From positions 2,051,501 through 2,115,500 of the forward strand of contig OZ038467.1 of the NCBI GenBank assembly GCA_964036295.1: a DNA stretch of 64,000 nt. The letters are read 5' to 3'. The translations under genes and the position numbers were made by a program. The notes under the pieces were generated by a model. It saw only the letters and a list, made by a program, of their open reading frames with translations. It had not been told where the DNA came from and did no database searches. This DNA comes from Plumapathes pennacea. Taxonomy: Eukaryota; Cnidaria; Anthozoa; Antipatharia; Myriopathidae. This document shows, in pieces, positions 13,301-25,903 of this stretch (the stretch's first letter is position 1; each line of letters opens with the position of its first letter).

Positions 13301-16300
13301 GTATGCAAATTAGCACAAATCCATGGTGTGAATAGCTGTTAACAAATACTTGTGTAATTAGAGGAATTAGTAACATGTCATATCCATAATATAATTTTCA
13401 TAAATCAATTTATATTTATACAGTCAAACACGTGTAATGGGAGTGAAGCCGCATTTATGTGCGTTATAATTTATTTTTTTCTTCCTGTTGCAGAATTACT
13501 CTGCATGCATTCTTCAACGTCTGGCAACAGCGTAATGTTGATGTCGGTAATTTTGCCTTTCGACAACTGATTGACTACAACAGTTGGCGATTTGCGTGGT
13601 ATGCATTTTTGAGGCTGCTGGACATAAACTACCACCATGGATGGATTTGCCCCAGGTGTGGACCACAACCAGACATCATAGTTTGTGATGCCACCAGTGT
13701 TGCTTTCCAGAGGCAGTTTTTGCAAACCCGGAGCAACACCGAAGAAGGCAGTGCCACACAGTTTCATGGAAGATAAGTATTCTGCTGTTCTAGGGCATTC
13801 CTTTGTTTCCATGATAATATTGTTTGGGTTTCTTTATTTTGTAGTTCACTACACCTTAATAGCTATAATTATTGTGACGCATGCCCAAGAACTAATGTTG
13901 ATTTTTAGTTAGTTGTTGGGCGAAACGATCTATCCAAAATCCACGAGCGATACCAAAGGCGGTCGCCAATATGATGCGGAATGAAGGCTGCACCATACGG
14001 AACGCCTTCCGGTTGCCCGGTCACCCAAGAAGCACCGTGCGAGACTTGTGGGGATCGCGGAACTGAAGATCGTTGACCAAGAGTTATCCAACGTCACGCT
14101 GCGGGAGGTTGGCAGAGACGCGTCGGTGAAAGCCATCGAGAGAGCTTCCAGGCAGAAACTTGGGCGTCTTCGCGGAGAAATGGCGATCCTGCGAGTCAAC
14201 GGAAGACTCCTGCCCTTTTCCTTCGAGAATAGCTTCTTTGAGTGAGAGGCGCCTTGAAAACAACGGCTCCTTTAGGAGCCTCCAAGTGCAATAAAAGTTT
14301 AACGGCAATTTCACTTCCACAACCGCACGCGCAAATTCCATCTTTCAACTTTAAGGTGGCTCGAAACAGTTTCTTGGCGCGCGCTCCAATGTGCTTGCAT
14401 GAGTTTTGCGTCATCATTACACGGCGACTGAGATTGAAATTCCATTTTTTTTAGGGGGGGGGGGGGGGGGGAGGGCTTTCCACGAAACCATTTCGAATCT
14501 TGAAATAATTTTCTTTCGCCGCCGGAGCTCTTCTACCTGCTGCTTGCCCATCCACGCAAAACAAAATGCTACGAAGCAGAAACACTGCTGTTTCCAGCTC
14601 GATTTCGCACGAATCGAGTTGTCGACAGTCGTGTCGTACTTGTGCCTTCTAGCTCCAATTTTCGGGCCGAATCCGGCCCTGAATTCTACTTACATCAATT
14701 TCACTCAGTATTACCAAGCATTATTATGTTCATAATGACATTCAGCTATATTCCGAAAACTAACCTCATGCTGAATTGTGAAATCTTTACCAGTCACAAG
14801 GATCGAGTGATGATTGCAAACAAAGAAGCAAGAGATCTACTTCGAAAGTATGCCGACAGAATTACTTTTTCAGATGTGATGAAACTTAGACTGCATTACT
14901 TACTTGATTTACATTGTAAGTCAATGCTTGGCATCATTAACTGGTTGGATAATGTGGAAGCAGCAGAAATTCACTCTGGCATACTCGCACTTTTAGCATC
15001 GCTGAGCTGCAACTCGCCGGTATGTGCAATTTTGCATCCAGAGCCTGAGTTACTGGGTGTAATTGACGATTTGATGGAAACATTGGCAGGTACTATGAGC
15101 AGTCCAAACAAGGCATTTATCCTTCAGACCAAGTGCCCGGTATTGTTTGGTGCTATGTCGACGCTGCACGAGACTTCACAACTTCCTGACCCATGGAAAC
15201 GATTGTTGCGCGACATGGTCACCAAGGCCTGTGCGCCGTTCACCACCGCCCCTGTACCATTTCGTCCATGCGACAGTGGTGGCGAAGTTGATGAACTGTC
15301 ATACTTCCCCAGCCTCCCACTACGTCGTAAAAGAGCAGTGTTTGCAGCAGATAACATAAGGACAAAAGAAATTAACTGTACCAAGCACTCCCGTGGTCAT
15401 CCAAGCTTGTTGCCTGGTATATTCACAATGTTCTGTCCACACGGTAGGTCTTTCATGGTAATGTACATGAACGCGTCGTACATGTGCAACATTCACGGAC
15501 TTATGGATTCCGTTAACACACCATGCCAACGCTTATGCGCGTTAAACTTTCTATTTGTAATTAAAGTTGGCGTTTGATCTGTCTTTCCGCTTTCAAAAGT
15601 CGCGATTCTTGTAAAAGTGCCTGCATGACTGATATATGTTAGTCGACAGATTATTTCGCTGATCGAGTTGAATAAAAGTCGCGAGTTGTCAAAGCCGAAA
15701 CGACTGGATAAGAGCATTATTTTGATAACAACTATAATCCTTTTGTTCTGTCCTATCGCGCCGAAAATGGCAATGGTGTCAATGGAACTTAAGACTGCAC
15801 ATTTTCTGTTGTTTCTTTTTCTAACTTTTGCGCTTTTAGGCATTTGCTATGGATTTGAAGTTATGGAGTGCCATGAATCACCAAATGTGCCGTTCACTAT
15901 CATGTGGACTCGCTTTGAGAGAGGTTTGTATTCTTCTGATTTGATTTGCTAGTACTACTGTCCGTGAAGCCATCATGATACCCAACAACGACGAATGTTT
16001 CATGTTTCAAAATAAGAATTTTTCTTCAGGCCTGGTAGCATTAACGGTTGCTACATTCATTTTTTGAAGCTCCCGCGGTACTTGTTTACGACAACGCCTG
16101 CAATCTTCACAAGTATGTCCTAAACCGTGACCCCGTATTCTTTGAAAGGACGTGGTTTACGGTTGACAGGTTACACTGGAAAAATCACACAGGTATTAAA
16201 CGTGTTTCTTTTTCTGTCTCTGCGTCCTTCTTTCTGATGACTCTGATAAATATTTCAGGCCAAATTTTCTCGTGTACTGATCCAGAAGAAATATCGTTAC

Positions 16301-16873
16301 GCGAGGTTCGCTAAGCTCCAACAAAAGTACCAGACTAGAGACTAGAGAGTAGACTAGAGAGCCTCTGCTGGTAAATAAAAACCGAAAGCGAATTTCCCGT
16401 TGATGTACCTAGGGTATGTATGGTACCATTTGGCAACGGGGTGGCAATCAGCACTCAGCGTTCACCTGTACCAATGACTGCTTAACGTTTTTTTTTTTTT
16501 GGTAGATTGCAGAACCATTCCATAACCAGATGTAATTCACCTTTCCAGAAATTTGTCCCCTGAACATAGCGTACATACATTTTTTGAACATACCTTTTTT
16601 TCAATGCTCCGAAGATCGGATATTTATGATTTGTTCGATCCCTATTCTTTTCTTCTTATTATTATTTTTATAGGATGCTCTGTTGGATATCGTCTGGCCT
16701 CATATCGTTGCTTTGACTCTTTGAATAGTCAGATAAACGAACAAAGGAACTCTGCCCTTAAAAAGCTGAAGTCCTCGCTTTCCTACATGAATGCGGAAAA
16801 CTTCATGAATCACGTCAAATTCTTCCTTTGGGATCTCAATAGGAAGGCATCTCTCCAGTTGAATGAGAACTGA
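10366..16873 (+). CDS. KDZ-type (Kyakuja-Dileera-Zisupton) transposase-like protein, possibly domesticated
   Basis: Eleven exons join in phase to 872 codons including stop: 10366-10734, 10916-11054, 11436-11537, 12143-12171, 12244-12742, 13159-13300, 13494-13772, 14794-15443, 15840-15923, 16070-16192, 16674-16873. All introns are GT-AG except intron 7, whose donor reads AAG|ATAAGT. Visible parts: a basic N-terminus (KLPKKKRRSSS); a SWIM-like zinc motif in exon 5 (CFTC...NCVHVKH); a Cys pair in exon 6 (RKCSNSSC); then an RNase-H-like core with D in DIIVCDATS (about residue 492), D in VYDNAC (about 772), DRLHWKNHTGC, and E in NEQRNSALKKL (about 828). Known KDZ proteins, and I believe vertebrate HMGXB3, have this plan. 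No terminal inverted repeats or target duplication were found, so an active transposon is not shown. The D/D/E assignment is by analogy. Confidence 0.75.
11206..11280 (+). repeat. tRNA-derived sequence (SINE head or tRNA pseudogene)
   Basis: Inside intron 2 of the KDZ-like gene, the text contains an A-box-like TAGCTCAGTGTGG and a perfect B-box-like GGGTTCAATTCCC at normal tRNA spacing. The 5' GCTTTA and 3' GAAGCC can partly pair as an acceptor stem, and a seven-base anticodon loop (CTGTATT) is closed by TTGCA/TGCAA. The imperfect acceptor stem and intronic place favour a SINE-type relic over a working tRNA. Confidence 0.6.
13773..14793. other. Intron 7 of the KDZ-like gene with coding-like relic
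   Basis: This 1 kb intron follows the altered donor. About 13920-14245 is more GC-rich than its surroundings and holds an ORF fragment (start near 14048, ending SFENSFFE) whose upstream text (NMMRNEGCTIRNAFRLPGHP) lies in another frame. That pattern suggests a frameshifted relic of a coding sequence. I do not recognise the family. A G run follows at 14454-14471. Confidence 0.35.
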
Positions 16874-16954
16874 ACCCAGAACCCGGCGACTGTAACAATT
16901 GCAGCAGTGACATCCTACATGTGTCTCCGTACCAGTGCACTGAATTCAAACCCA

Positions 16955-18881
16955 ATATATGTCGGAGGTCGTGTGTTTCACATTTCGAGGCTGGGATTAA
17001 GAATTACATCGCTAAGAAGATAGTTGACGGGGCTTGGATATTTGACATCATAAAGTGAAGCCCAATATCCAAGGTCGTGAATGTCACATTTTGAGGCTGC
17101 GTTCAACAATAATATAGAATAGAGTACAGCTAGAATACAGTTTGAAGTAGCTTTGATATCTGACTTTAAATAATGACGCCCAATATCCAACATTTCGAGG
17201 CTGGAATCAAGAATTACAGCCGTCAGAAGATACTTTTACTGGCCTTGGATATTGGGCTTCACTTTTTGATGTCAAATATCCACGTCGTGGATGGCATACA
17301 TTTTAAGGCTGGAATAAGTAATTATATCGTTAATATATGCTTTGACGGAGCTTGGGTGTTTGACATCAAAAATTGAAGCCTAATATCCAAGGTGATGGAT
17401 GTCACATTTTGAGGCTGCATTCAACAATTATAGACGTTAGAATACAGTTTGACGGAGCTTGGATATTTGACATCAAAATGTGAAGCCCAATATCCAAGGT
17501 CGTGGATGTCCCATTTTGAGGCTGGGATCAATAATTATAGCCGTAAGAAGATGGTTTGACTAGCCTTGGATATTGGGCATCAAAAAATGAAGCAAAATAT
17601 CCAAGGTCGTGAATGTCACATTTTGAGGCTGCGTTCAACAATAATATCGCTAGAATTCAGTTTGAAGTAGCTTTGATATCTGACTTTAAATAATGACGCC
17701 CAATATCCAACATTTCGAGGCTGGAATCAAGAATTACAGCCGTCAGAAGATACTTTTACTGGCCTTGGATATTGGGCTTCACTTTTTGATGTCAAATATC
17801 CACGTCGTGGATGGCATACATTTTAAGGCTGGAATAAGTAATTATATCGTTAATATATGCTTTGACGGAGCTTGGGTGTTTGACATCAAAAATTGAAGCC
17901 TAATATCCAAGGTGATGGATGTCACATTTTGAGGCTGCATTCAACAATTATAGACGTTAGAATACAGTTTGACGGAGCTTGGATATTTGACATCAAAATG
18001 TGAAGCCCAATATCCAAGGTCGTGGATGTCCCATTTTGAGGCTGGGATCAATAATTATAGCCGTAAGAAGATGGTTTGACTAGCCTTGGATATTGGGCAT
18101 CAAAAAATGAAGCAAAATATCCAAGGTCGTGGATGTCACATTTTGAGGCTGCGTTCAAGAATAATATCGCTAGAATACAGTTTGAAGGAGCTTTGATATT
18201 CGAATTAAATAATGAAGCCCAATATCCATGGTGATGTATGTCACATTTCGGGACTGGAATCAAGAATTGCAGCCGTCAAAAAATACTTTTACTGGCCTTG
18301 GATATTGGGCATCAAAAATTGAAGCTAAATATCCAAGGTCGTGGATGTCCCATTTCGAGGCTGGAGTAAGTAATATTATATCTCTAATATATGGTTTGAC
18401 CGAGCTTGGATATTTGATATCAAAAATTGAAGCCCAATATCCAAGGTTGTGGATGGCACATTTTAAGGCTGGAATAAGTAATTATATCGCTAATATATGG
18501 TTTGACGGGGCTTGGATATTTGACATACAAAAAGTGAAGCCCAATATCCAAGGTCGTGGATGGCACATTTTAAGGCTGCATTCAACAATTATATCGTTAG
18601 AATACAGTTTGACGGCGCTTGGATATTTGACATCAAAATGTGAAGCCCAATATCCAAGGACGTCTATGTCCCATTTTAAAGCTGGAATAAGTAATTTTAG
18701 TAAAATCAAACTAGTGGGCTATCACCAATGGTGCATTCTGATTGGCTGAGCTACTAGTAGGCTATTAGTGATAGCCTACGAGTACGAGTAAACAACAAAA
18801 TGGCGACGGCTGAATCGCGTTTTGCGGAAGTCTGAGATGAGTTTTTGAGTTTTTGAGAAGTGGTTTTTGCCCTACTAGTTT

Positions 18882-18916
<35 letters not shown>

Positions 18917-18938
18917 GGGCCATGAGTCAATAGCCCAT

Positions 18939-19004
<66 letters not shown>

Positions 19005-19330
19005 CCTTTAATATATGGTTTGACGGGGCTTGGATATTTGACATCAAAAAGTGAAGCCCAATATCCAAGGTCGTGGATGTCCCATGTCGAGGCTGGAATC
19101 GAGAATTACAGCCGTCAGAAGATACTTTGACTGGCCTTGGATATTGGGCATCAAAAAATGAAGCTAAATATCCAAGATCGTGGTTGTCACATCTTCAGAC
19201 TTGGATCAATAGTATTGTCGCTAGAGGATAGTTTGACGAAACTTCGATATCTAACAGCAAAAAGTGAAATCCCATAGCCAAGGTCTTGGGTGTCGCATTT
19301 TGAGTTTTGGATCAATAAATATATCCCGAG
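16955..19330 (+). repeat. Satellite array, forward arm (about 104-105 bp unit)
   Basis: Tandem units centre on GCCCAATATCCAAGGTCGTGG followed by (T/C)ACATTTTGAGGCTGG. Spacing between equivalent points is about 105 (for example 18401 to 18506). Bases from about 17050 to 17570 recur with nearly no change at +520, that is five units copied as one block. The core GGATATTnGnCATCAAAAA...AATATCC is itself near-palindromic and appears in both orientations inside the arm (compare 17236-17272 with 17458-17495). The array lies just downstream of the KDZ-like stop codon. Confidence 0.9.
18697..19003. mobile_element. Foldback element(s) inserted in the satellite
   Basis: The satellite unit is interrupted by about 300 bases. 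AGTAAAATCAAACTAGT (about 18699) recurs as its reverse complement at about 18876. This is followed by a near-perfect palindrome, about 18894-18998, with arms starting CAATTATTCCTC and meeting at CGGCCTTCGGCC. No coding sequence is present, so this is a non-autonomous insertion, possibly two nested ones. Confidence 0.7.
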
Positions 19331-19664
19331 AAGGTAGTTTCGTTTTGAAAACAAGGATCTGGCAGCATGTTCCGAGATGCGAGTCCCTAAGGTGAAGATT
19401 GACAATCCGCTAAATGTCCTCGCAGAACGAAAACCAGAACTTAAAGATCTTTTTTCCTGCGTTTTATTGAGAAGATTGCGCTTGGCTTTTGTAGCAACGG
19501 ACGTGTTATTAACGATGTTTAAAATGCAGCCGCTCACTAAAATATCAGACTACAATGCCCTCAAGAAGTATTTTTTATTTCTATAGAAGCAGTTGGAATA
19601 TTATTTTTGAACACGTCAAGTTAATGTCGTTTTCTCACTTGAACGAGAGATTGAGATTCTGTTG

Positions 19665-20800
19665 TATCCAAGCTCCGTCAAACCATATATTAGCGATATA
19701 ATTACTTATTCCAGCCTCGAAATGGGACATCCACGACCTTGGATATTGGGCTTCAATTTTTGATATCAAATATCCAAGCCCCGTCAAACCATATATTAAA
19801 GATATAATTACTTTTTCCAGCTTTAAAATGGGACATCCACGACCTTGGATATTGGGCTTCACTTTTTGATATCAAATATCCAAGCCCCGTCAAACTGTAT
19901 TCTAGCGATATATTTAATTGTTGAATGCAGCCTCAAAATGTGCCATCCACGACCTTGGATATTGGGCTTCAATTTTTGATATCAAATATCCAAGCTCCGT
20001 CAAACCATATATTAGCGATATAATTACTTATTCCAGGCTTAAAATGTGCCATCCACAACCTTGGATATTGGGCTTCAATTTTTGATATCAAATATCCAAG
20101 CTCGGTCAAACCATATATTAGAGATACAATATTACTTATTGCAGCCTCGAAATGGGACATCCACGACCTTGGATATTGGGCTTCACTTTTTGATATCAAA
20201 TATCCAAGCCCCGTCAAACCATATATTAAAGATATCATTACTTATTCCAGCTTTAAAATGGGACATCCACGACCTTGGATATTGGGCTTCACTTTTTGAT
20301 ATCAAATATCCAAGCCCCGTCAAACTGTATTCTAGCGATATATTTAATTGTTGAATGCAGCCTCAAAATGTGCCATCCACGACCTTGGATATTGGGCTTC
20401 AATTTTTGATATCAAATATCCAAGCTCCGTCAAACCATATATTAGAGATATAATATTACTTATTCCAGCCTCGAAATGGGACATCCACTACCTTGGATAT
20501 TTAGCTTCAATTTTTGATGCCCAATATCCAAGCTCCGTCAAACCATATATTAACGATATAATTACTTATTGTAGCCTTAAAATGTATGCCACCCACGACC
20601 GTGGATATTTGACATCAAAAAGTGAAGCCCAATATCCAAGGCCAGTAAAAGTATCTTCTGACGGCTGTAATTCTTGATTCAAGCCTCGAAATGTGACATC
20701 CATCACTTTGGATATTGGGCTTCAAAATTTTAAGTCAAATATCAAAGCTCGTACAAACTGTATCGTAGCGATAGTATTCCTGAACGCAGCATAAAAATGT
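19665..20800 (-). repeat. Satellite array, inverted arm
   Basis: The same 104-105 bp units read here as the reverse complement (CCACGACCTTGGATATTGGGC repeated about ten times). The two arms form an imperfect inverted repeat around a spacer at about 19330-19665 that lacks the unit. Within this arm, blocks at 19780-20000 and 20200-20420 are nearly the same, so it too seems to have grown by multi-unit duplication. Confidence 0.9.
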
Positions 20801-21474
20801 GACAATCTTGAAATTTGTTGACGCTAAATATCATAATTTCGGGTAAGGATATCCCTCGCTATTCAAGATGAGCGTTGGAAGGAAAAACATCGAATCTGCA
20901 TGGCAAGTTAGGATTTTTATGACATACAGTATATACCATCGAGCAACTTGATAATCTGTGTCGAGGCCTACCAGGAAACTGGGCTGTACTCAAGAAAGGA
21001 GCGTAATGTTCAATTTTTAGTCTGAAACCGCTTGGCTTGAACGAACAACCCACTCCTTTTGGAGAACATATGCCCTAAGATGTAATTAAAATGGAACGTA
21101 TACAATATCGCCATTTATATACGTTGTAACTAAAATTTGGACTAAAATTTACAAGTTATATATCGTGATGCTTAGAGAACATCTTTTCTGCCATTACGCG
21201 GCTAACTTTAGTCATTCTGGCAATGATCCATATGACAACCTGGGAATTGAAAAAGAATAATCAGTATTCCGTGTTCATTATCTTAAAGAAATACGACCAT
21301 GGAGGGGACTCTCAGATTTAATACTTTTCAACACGCATAAATTATGGCTCCTCCGATTTTTTAAAAGATCAAGCGATTGTATAACAGGCTTATAGATAAT
21401 TTGCAAGTAAAATTATGAAATATACAAATTCCGGAGAAAACTATCTTTAAAAATGATTGGTATATTGTTGCATC
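20801..21474. other. Short 3' intergenic stretch
   Basis: AT-rich sequence between the satellite and the stop codon of the minus-strand NRF1-like/OTU gene. It probably contains that gene's 3' UTR. I see no other element. Confidence 0.4.
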
Positions 21475-24400
21475 TCAAGATGGTGCGAAAATAACTACCT
21501 CCGTAATCGCCACTTGTAGACAGTAATGAAGAAGAGTGTACTCGTCCAGCGGAACACCTGGCGGAAAATACAAATCCGACCTTGCTTTTACAAGCGCTAG
21601 CACCACGTCTTCAAGGTATGTATCCTGTATTAAGGAGAAAAAAACAAAACAACAACAATAACAAAAGCAACATTAACCATTAGCTCTCAGTTACAAATAA
21701 ATATTATTGTATCAGTCAATATTACAATTGATCGACGCAGGAGAGAATGACATTTTAGGTCAAAGTACAGCGGATCTGTAGGAGAACAGTACGATACAAA
21801 GGACTAATTATGTCAAATACAGTACTTCATGGTTTGGACCAAAGCCTGCGAGGGATCGTAGCTTCTTCGCGGTGGCAACGTTGTTCACGCTGCGGACAAA
21901 GAGGTCCCTCCTCAGAGAGGCTATCGACCCATCAGCTATGCGTTGCAAGTACTCCTATAAAAATGATTGGCACCAAAAGTAAAACATGAAAACAACATGC
22001 TTAATAGAGTATACCATTTTGGAAACACCATTTTATGGGGTTTCGATGCATGGAAGGCAAGGAAATTAGTATTACAAAAAAAAAATTGGCAATAGCTCTT
22101 TCCACATCTTTAAAGCCTCTGCCCTCTATTGGACTGTTAGGTTAGATTAGATAAGATTAAATTATTGATGTCAACATTAATGCAGTTTCGATATAACTCT
22201 ACGATGTGCAAATCTCACCGGAGACATTTACCTATGCGAACGTCCTACGTTATCAAAAAAAGACGGCGGTGAGCGAGCAAAAGTTAATACATTACTTACA
22301 GATAACTCCTTACTGCAAAGAAGCCGTCGTAATGACAGTTTGTCCTGGAATTCTGTCAACCTATAGAAAGAAGTAAGTACTAAGGGCTAAGTACTCGATC
22401 GGGGGTCCCATCCGTGCTATCTAGTGAACAAACCCTTGAGTAAGATAAAACCGGCTTTATCACGGCTTGTTTAGAAACTTTGTACCGCTTCCATTCGTGT
22501 AACAGCATTGCACTCTACGCAAAAGGTGGCACAGCAGTAGAGAAGGAAAAGTTCAAAATCATTATCTCTGCTTCTCTATGAAAACTTACCAACCATACTC
22601 GTCACTTAGGGCACAGCCACAGAACCAGTGCTGTGGTAGTTGGCTTTGTTGTCCAGGAAGGAATCCAATGCACTTACAGTGAAACCAAATCAGGCAATGT
22701 TCACACTGTACTGATCGACTTGCAGTGGCACATTCCTTGATTTGGCAGGAAGAACTGCATTTGCCAGTGACATTCTCAGCAAAGGTGTTGAACTCTAATG
22801 GGAACAAAGTGAAAACAATACCTCAATGTCAGTCGTACCAGACAGTATGTTGTTATGACTTTGCCAGCTTTTTCGGGCTTTTATAATATTGAGTCGCTCC
22901 GTAGAAAAACATCACATGCAAAGATTAAATTTTCAGCTTCATGTCCAAAGATTCGCATTTATTCAAGGAGCAATTAGCTTTGATTCATAGAACAATACTT
23001 TCAAACACATTATTATAATGGCAAAAAGCAATGTTTTCTATATTTTGCCTGAACGGAAACCTTTCACAACCTTTTGCTTTGTCACCAAGGAAACAACCAA
23101 GGAATAATCAGGTGCTAAGTTGTCTTGTAAGTATGGTTTGGACCTTCCTCTAAGTCGACCTTAAGTAATTATCTAGCCTAAGTTTTCTTATTATCTAAGT
23201 CGTCTTTAAATATTCCAGTGCGAAGCCTAATCCTAATGTGAGCGACCATCCTACCAGTTAGACTGTCAGTACATGGGAGTACTGGTGCAATGTGGTTTGC
23301 CACGACTGCATCCTGGTGCAGACGGCACCAGAGCAACTTCAAACTCGGGCCTTTTCTGCTGGCTCGAAATAGGGGGAGAACCTCTGTATTGTAGAGGTCA
23401 TAGCCAGGCTCTGAGCATATCGAATGCACGCGCATCTCAATATATCCCGCAACTAGATGGACCTGCAGTAAACCTGTTAAAAATCAACACATCGCCCGAG
23501 GTTTGATACACAAAAATACACGACTTCAACTCTTATCAAGGATATTGCGGGCAAAACACAAGATAATGAAATTATCATGCACATGTATGAACGCACATGT
23601 ATTTTCAACTTGCACATATAGAGTAGCATAGGTGTACATGAACTCTGGAGATAACAACAATTGATTATTTATTGCTCAAAGTATGATTGGAACAAACCCG
23701 AGTAGCGTCCATCTGTAAGTGTGGCCATGACCTCCTTTCGATAAATGGCCCGCATCCTCTCAGAGGCTTTCTTGATGTGGTTGATGGACGCAAGAATGGC
23801 ATCCGTTGTAACAGTTTGAATGAATGCCTCCGGAGGATAGGTTGTCATAATCTAAAAGATCATAATATTATCCTGTCTTATAAACACTAACTGGCAGTAA
23901 AACTCGAAAGACGAAAAAGTACTCTGAAACGACTGTTTGTTACAAAATCTAAGAAGAGTAAAAGCTCCCTCATAAAAAATATTATACCTTATTAATGTAG
24001 ACCTGCTCGTGAATGCATCCCTGCACAACAGCCCCAAGCTTGAGCATATTCGACTCATATTCATCCTTGTAGAGGGCCAATGAGATGGAATTGAATAAAC
24101 AATTCCCATCTGCCCTCACAACTGCCGGCTCCAAACCGTCCCGGAGATATTCTTCTGGCAAACAATGACGAACCCTTGCGTGACATAAAAAAGAGTATAG
24201 TTATTAAGGACTAGACTGAAAGAATTAAACATATCTCTACAAAGAAAAAAGGTGGGCTGAGCGAAATGAAGTATGCAAACATCAATAGTTGAGCTGTCGA
24301 AGCAACCATCTTGAGCAGTGGCACATTGTGTCAGTACACCATCCTTCGAATAAAAACATAAAAAAGACCCTAATTTGCATTGCGTTTGAAATGTGAGTGC

Positions 24401-24562
24401 ATCAAAACTAATAGAAACCTCATCTCGACTTTACTGCTTGATATACATGTGAGTTGTGTGTCCCTGTGGTCAGGTGATGGCATGACACTGTGCAGTAAAT
24501 GGCAGCATTCTACAAGGGATTCCCAGTCTGATATATCTCTCAGAAGACGGCAGGTCTTTTCC

Positions 24563-24790
24563 GCGGGTAGCGGGTAACGGGTGACGGGTAACGGGTAGCG
24601 GGTGACGGGTAGCGGGTGACGGGTAACGGGTAGCGGGTGACGGGTGACGGGTAGCGGGTGACGGGTGACGGGTGACAGGTGACGGGTGACGGGTGACGGG
24701 TAACGGGTAGCGGGTGACGGGTGACGGGTGACGGGTAGCGGGTAACGGGTAAGCGAGTAACGGGTAGCGGGCGACGGGTAACGGGTAGCG
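24563..24790 (+). repeat. Minisatellite (left terminal array of the transposon)
   Basis: About 38 tandem six-base units alternate between CGGGTA and CGGGTG and their A/G variants (for example GGGTAGCGGGTGACGGGT). Its mirror image forms the right terminal array. The long TRYPSPV-type open frames here are artefacts of the repeat. Confidence 0.9.
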
Positions 24791-25696
24791 TTGTTCATTT
24801 GCCTGACTTGTTTATTTGGTGTTTGTTTGTAAAATAAATAATTTTTATTACACGAGACACATTTACCTCGGTGAAAGCATTTACTTTACTGCGGTAAAAG
24901 TACGACGCGTCTAGACAATTCACAAAACCGTGGTAAGTGTGTTTCAGAACAATAGAAAATTTACCGTAGTAAATGCATCGATGAAGCAACTCAGAGCACA
25001 TTAACGGAGTCAAACAAACAGCTTCTTTGGCGGGAATTCGGCATACATTTTTGATTAGTCGAACAACAGCTGTAGACAGTGAAGCGTATTCCTTATACGT
25101 TTTACCGTGTAAGAAACAATTTTGATTGCCAATTCATTGTTCTTACCAACGCCTTCCCAGAGGAACACTTGTTAAGTTTTTTTCTTGTAACACACTTGTT
25201 TTGTTGGAGTGAATAGCAATTAGAATAGCGCTTAAAACAATACATGGCCACCAAAGGACCATACCTCTTTAAAAGGAAACATTTGCAATTGATTACCAAA
25301 CAAAATTAACGTTATACAGTATTTTAATGAGATTTTATTAACTATATGTTATTATAATAGCTCTTTGGTTTGATGGGTGACATTGCTATACGTATTGGAA
25401 CGGTATTTCTTATATCCTTCCTGACTTTTTTCTTCGTTGAAGGCAAATTCATTTGGGGTCGATTTGCAGTTAGTTCAAATTACACGTCAATCAATAAATA
25501 CTAATTGTCACCAAAGGTACCTGCTTGCGGTTCCATTTAAAATAGAACATCAATCGCATTCACGGGTGTTTAACACGAGGTGGTGACATATCGCTGTCAA
25601 ACACGACACAAGTCAAGATTTGTGTAATGCATGTGCGAAAGAGTTACGGTTGCTTTGACTGCAATACTGATCTTCATCGATTGAGAAAGCGATTGA

Positions 25697-25903
25697 GTGT
25701 TACCCGTCGCCCGTTACCCGTCACCCGCTACCCGCTACCCGTCACCCGTCACCCGTTACCCGCTACCCGTCACCCGTCACCCGTCACCCGCTACCCGCTA
25801 CCCGCTACCCGTCACCCGTCACCCGTCACCCGTCACCCGTCACCCGCTACCCGCTACCCGTCACCCGCTACCCGTCACCCGTCACCCGTCACCCGCTACC
25901 CGT
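25697..25903 (-). repeat. Minisatellite (right terminal array of the transposon)
   Basis: About 35 units of ACCCGT/ACCCGC on the plus strand, the reverse complement of the left array. The order of variant units differs from the left side, so the arms have diverged by unit turnover while the outer 15 bases stayed the same. Confidence 0.9.

Noticed and set aside
24260..24350. Candidate extra exon between exons 9 and 10 of the NRF1-like/OTU gene
   Set aside because: Its frames hit a stop or end in the wrong phase, whereas a direct join (donor at 24419 to acceptor at 24174) is phase-perfect.
24370..24798. Minus-strand ORF with repeated TRYPSPV/TRHPLPV text
   Set aside because: It is the translation of the hexamer minisatellite in the transposon end. 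The last part overlaps true exon 9 sequence in frame, but the repeated section is not protein-coding.
25697..25903. CRISPR-like regular repeats
   Set aside because: The units are contiguous hexamers with no spacers, and the DNA is clearly eukaryotic.
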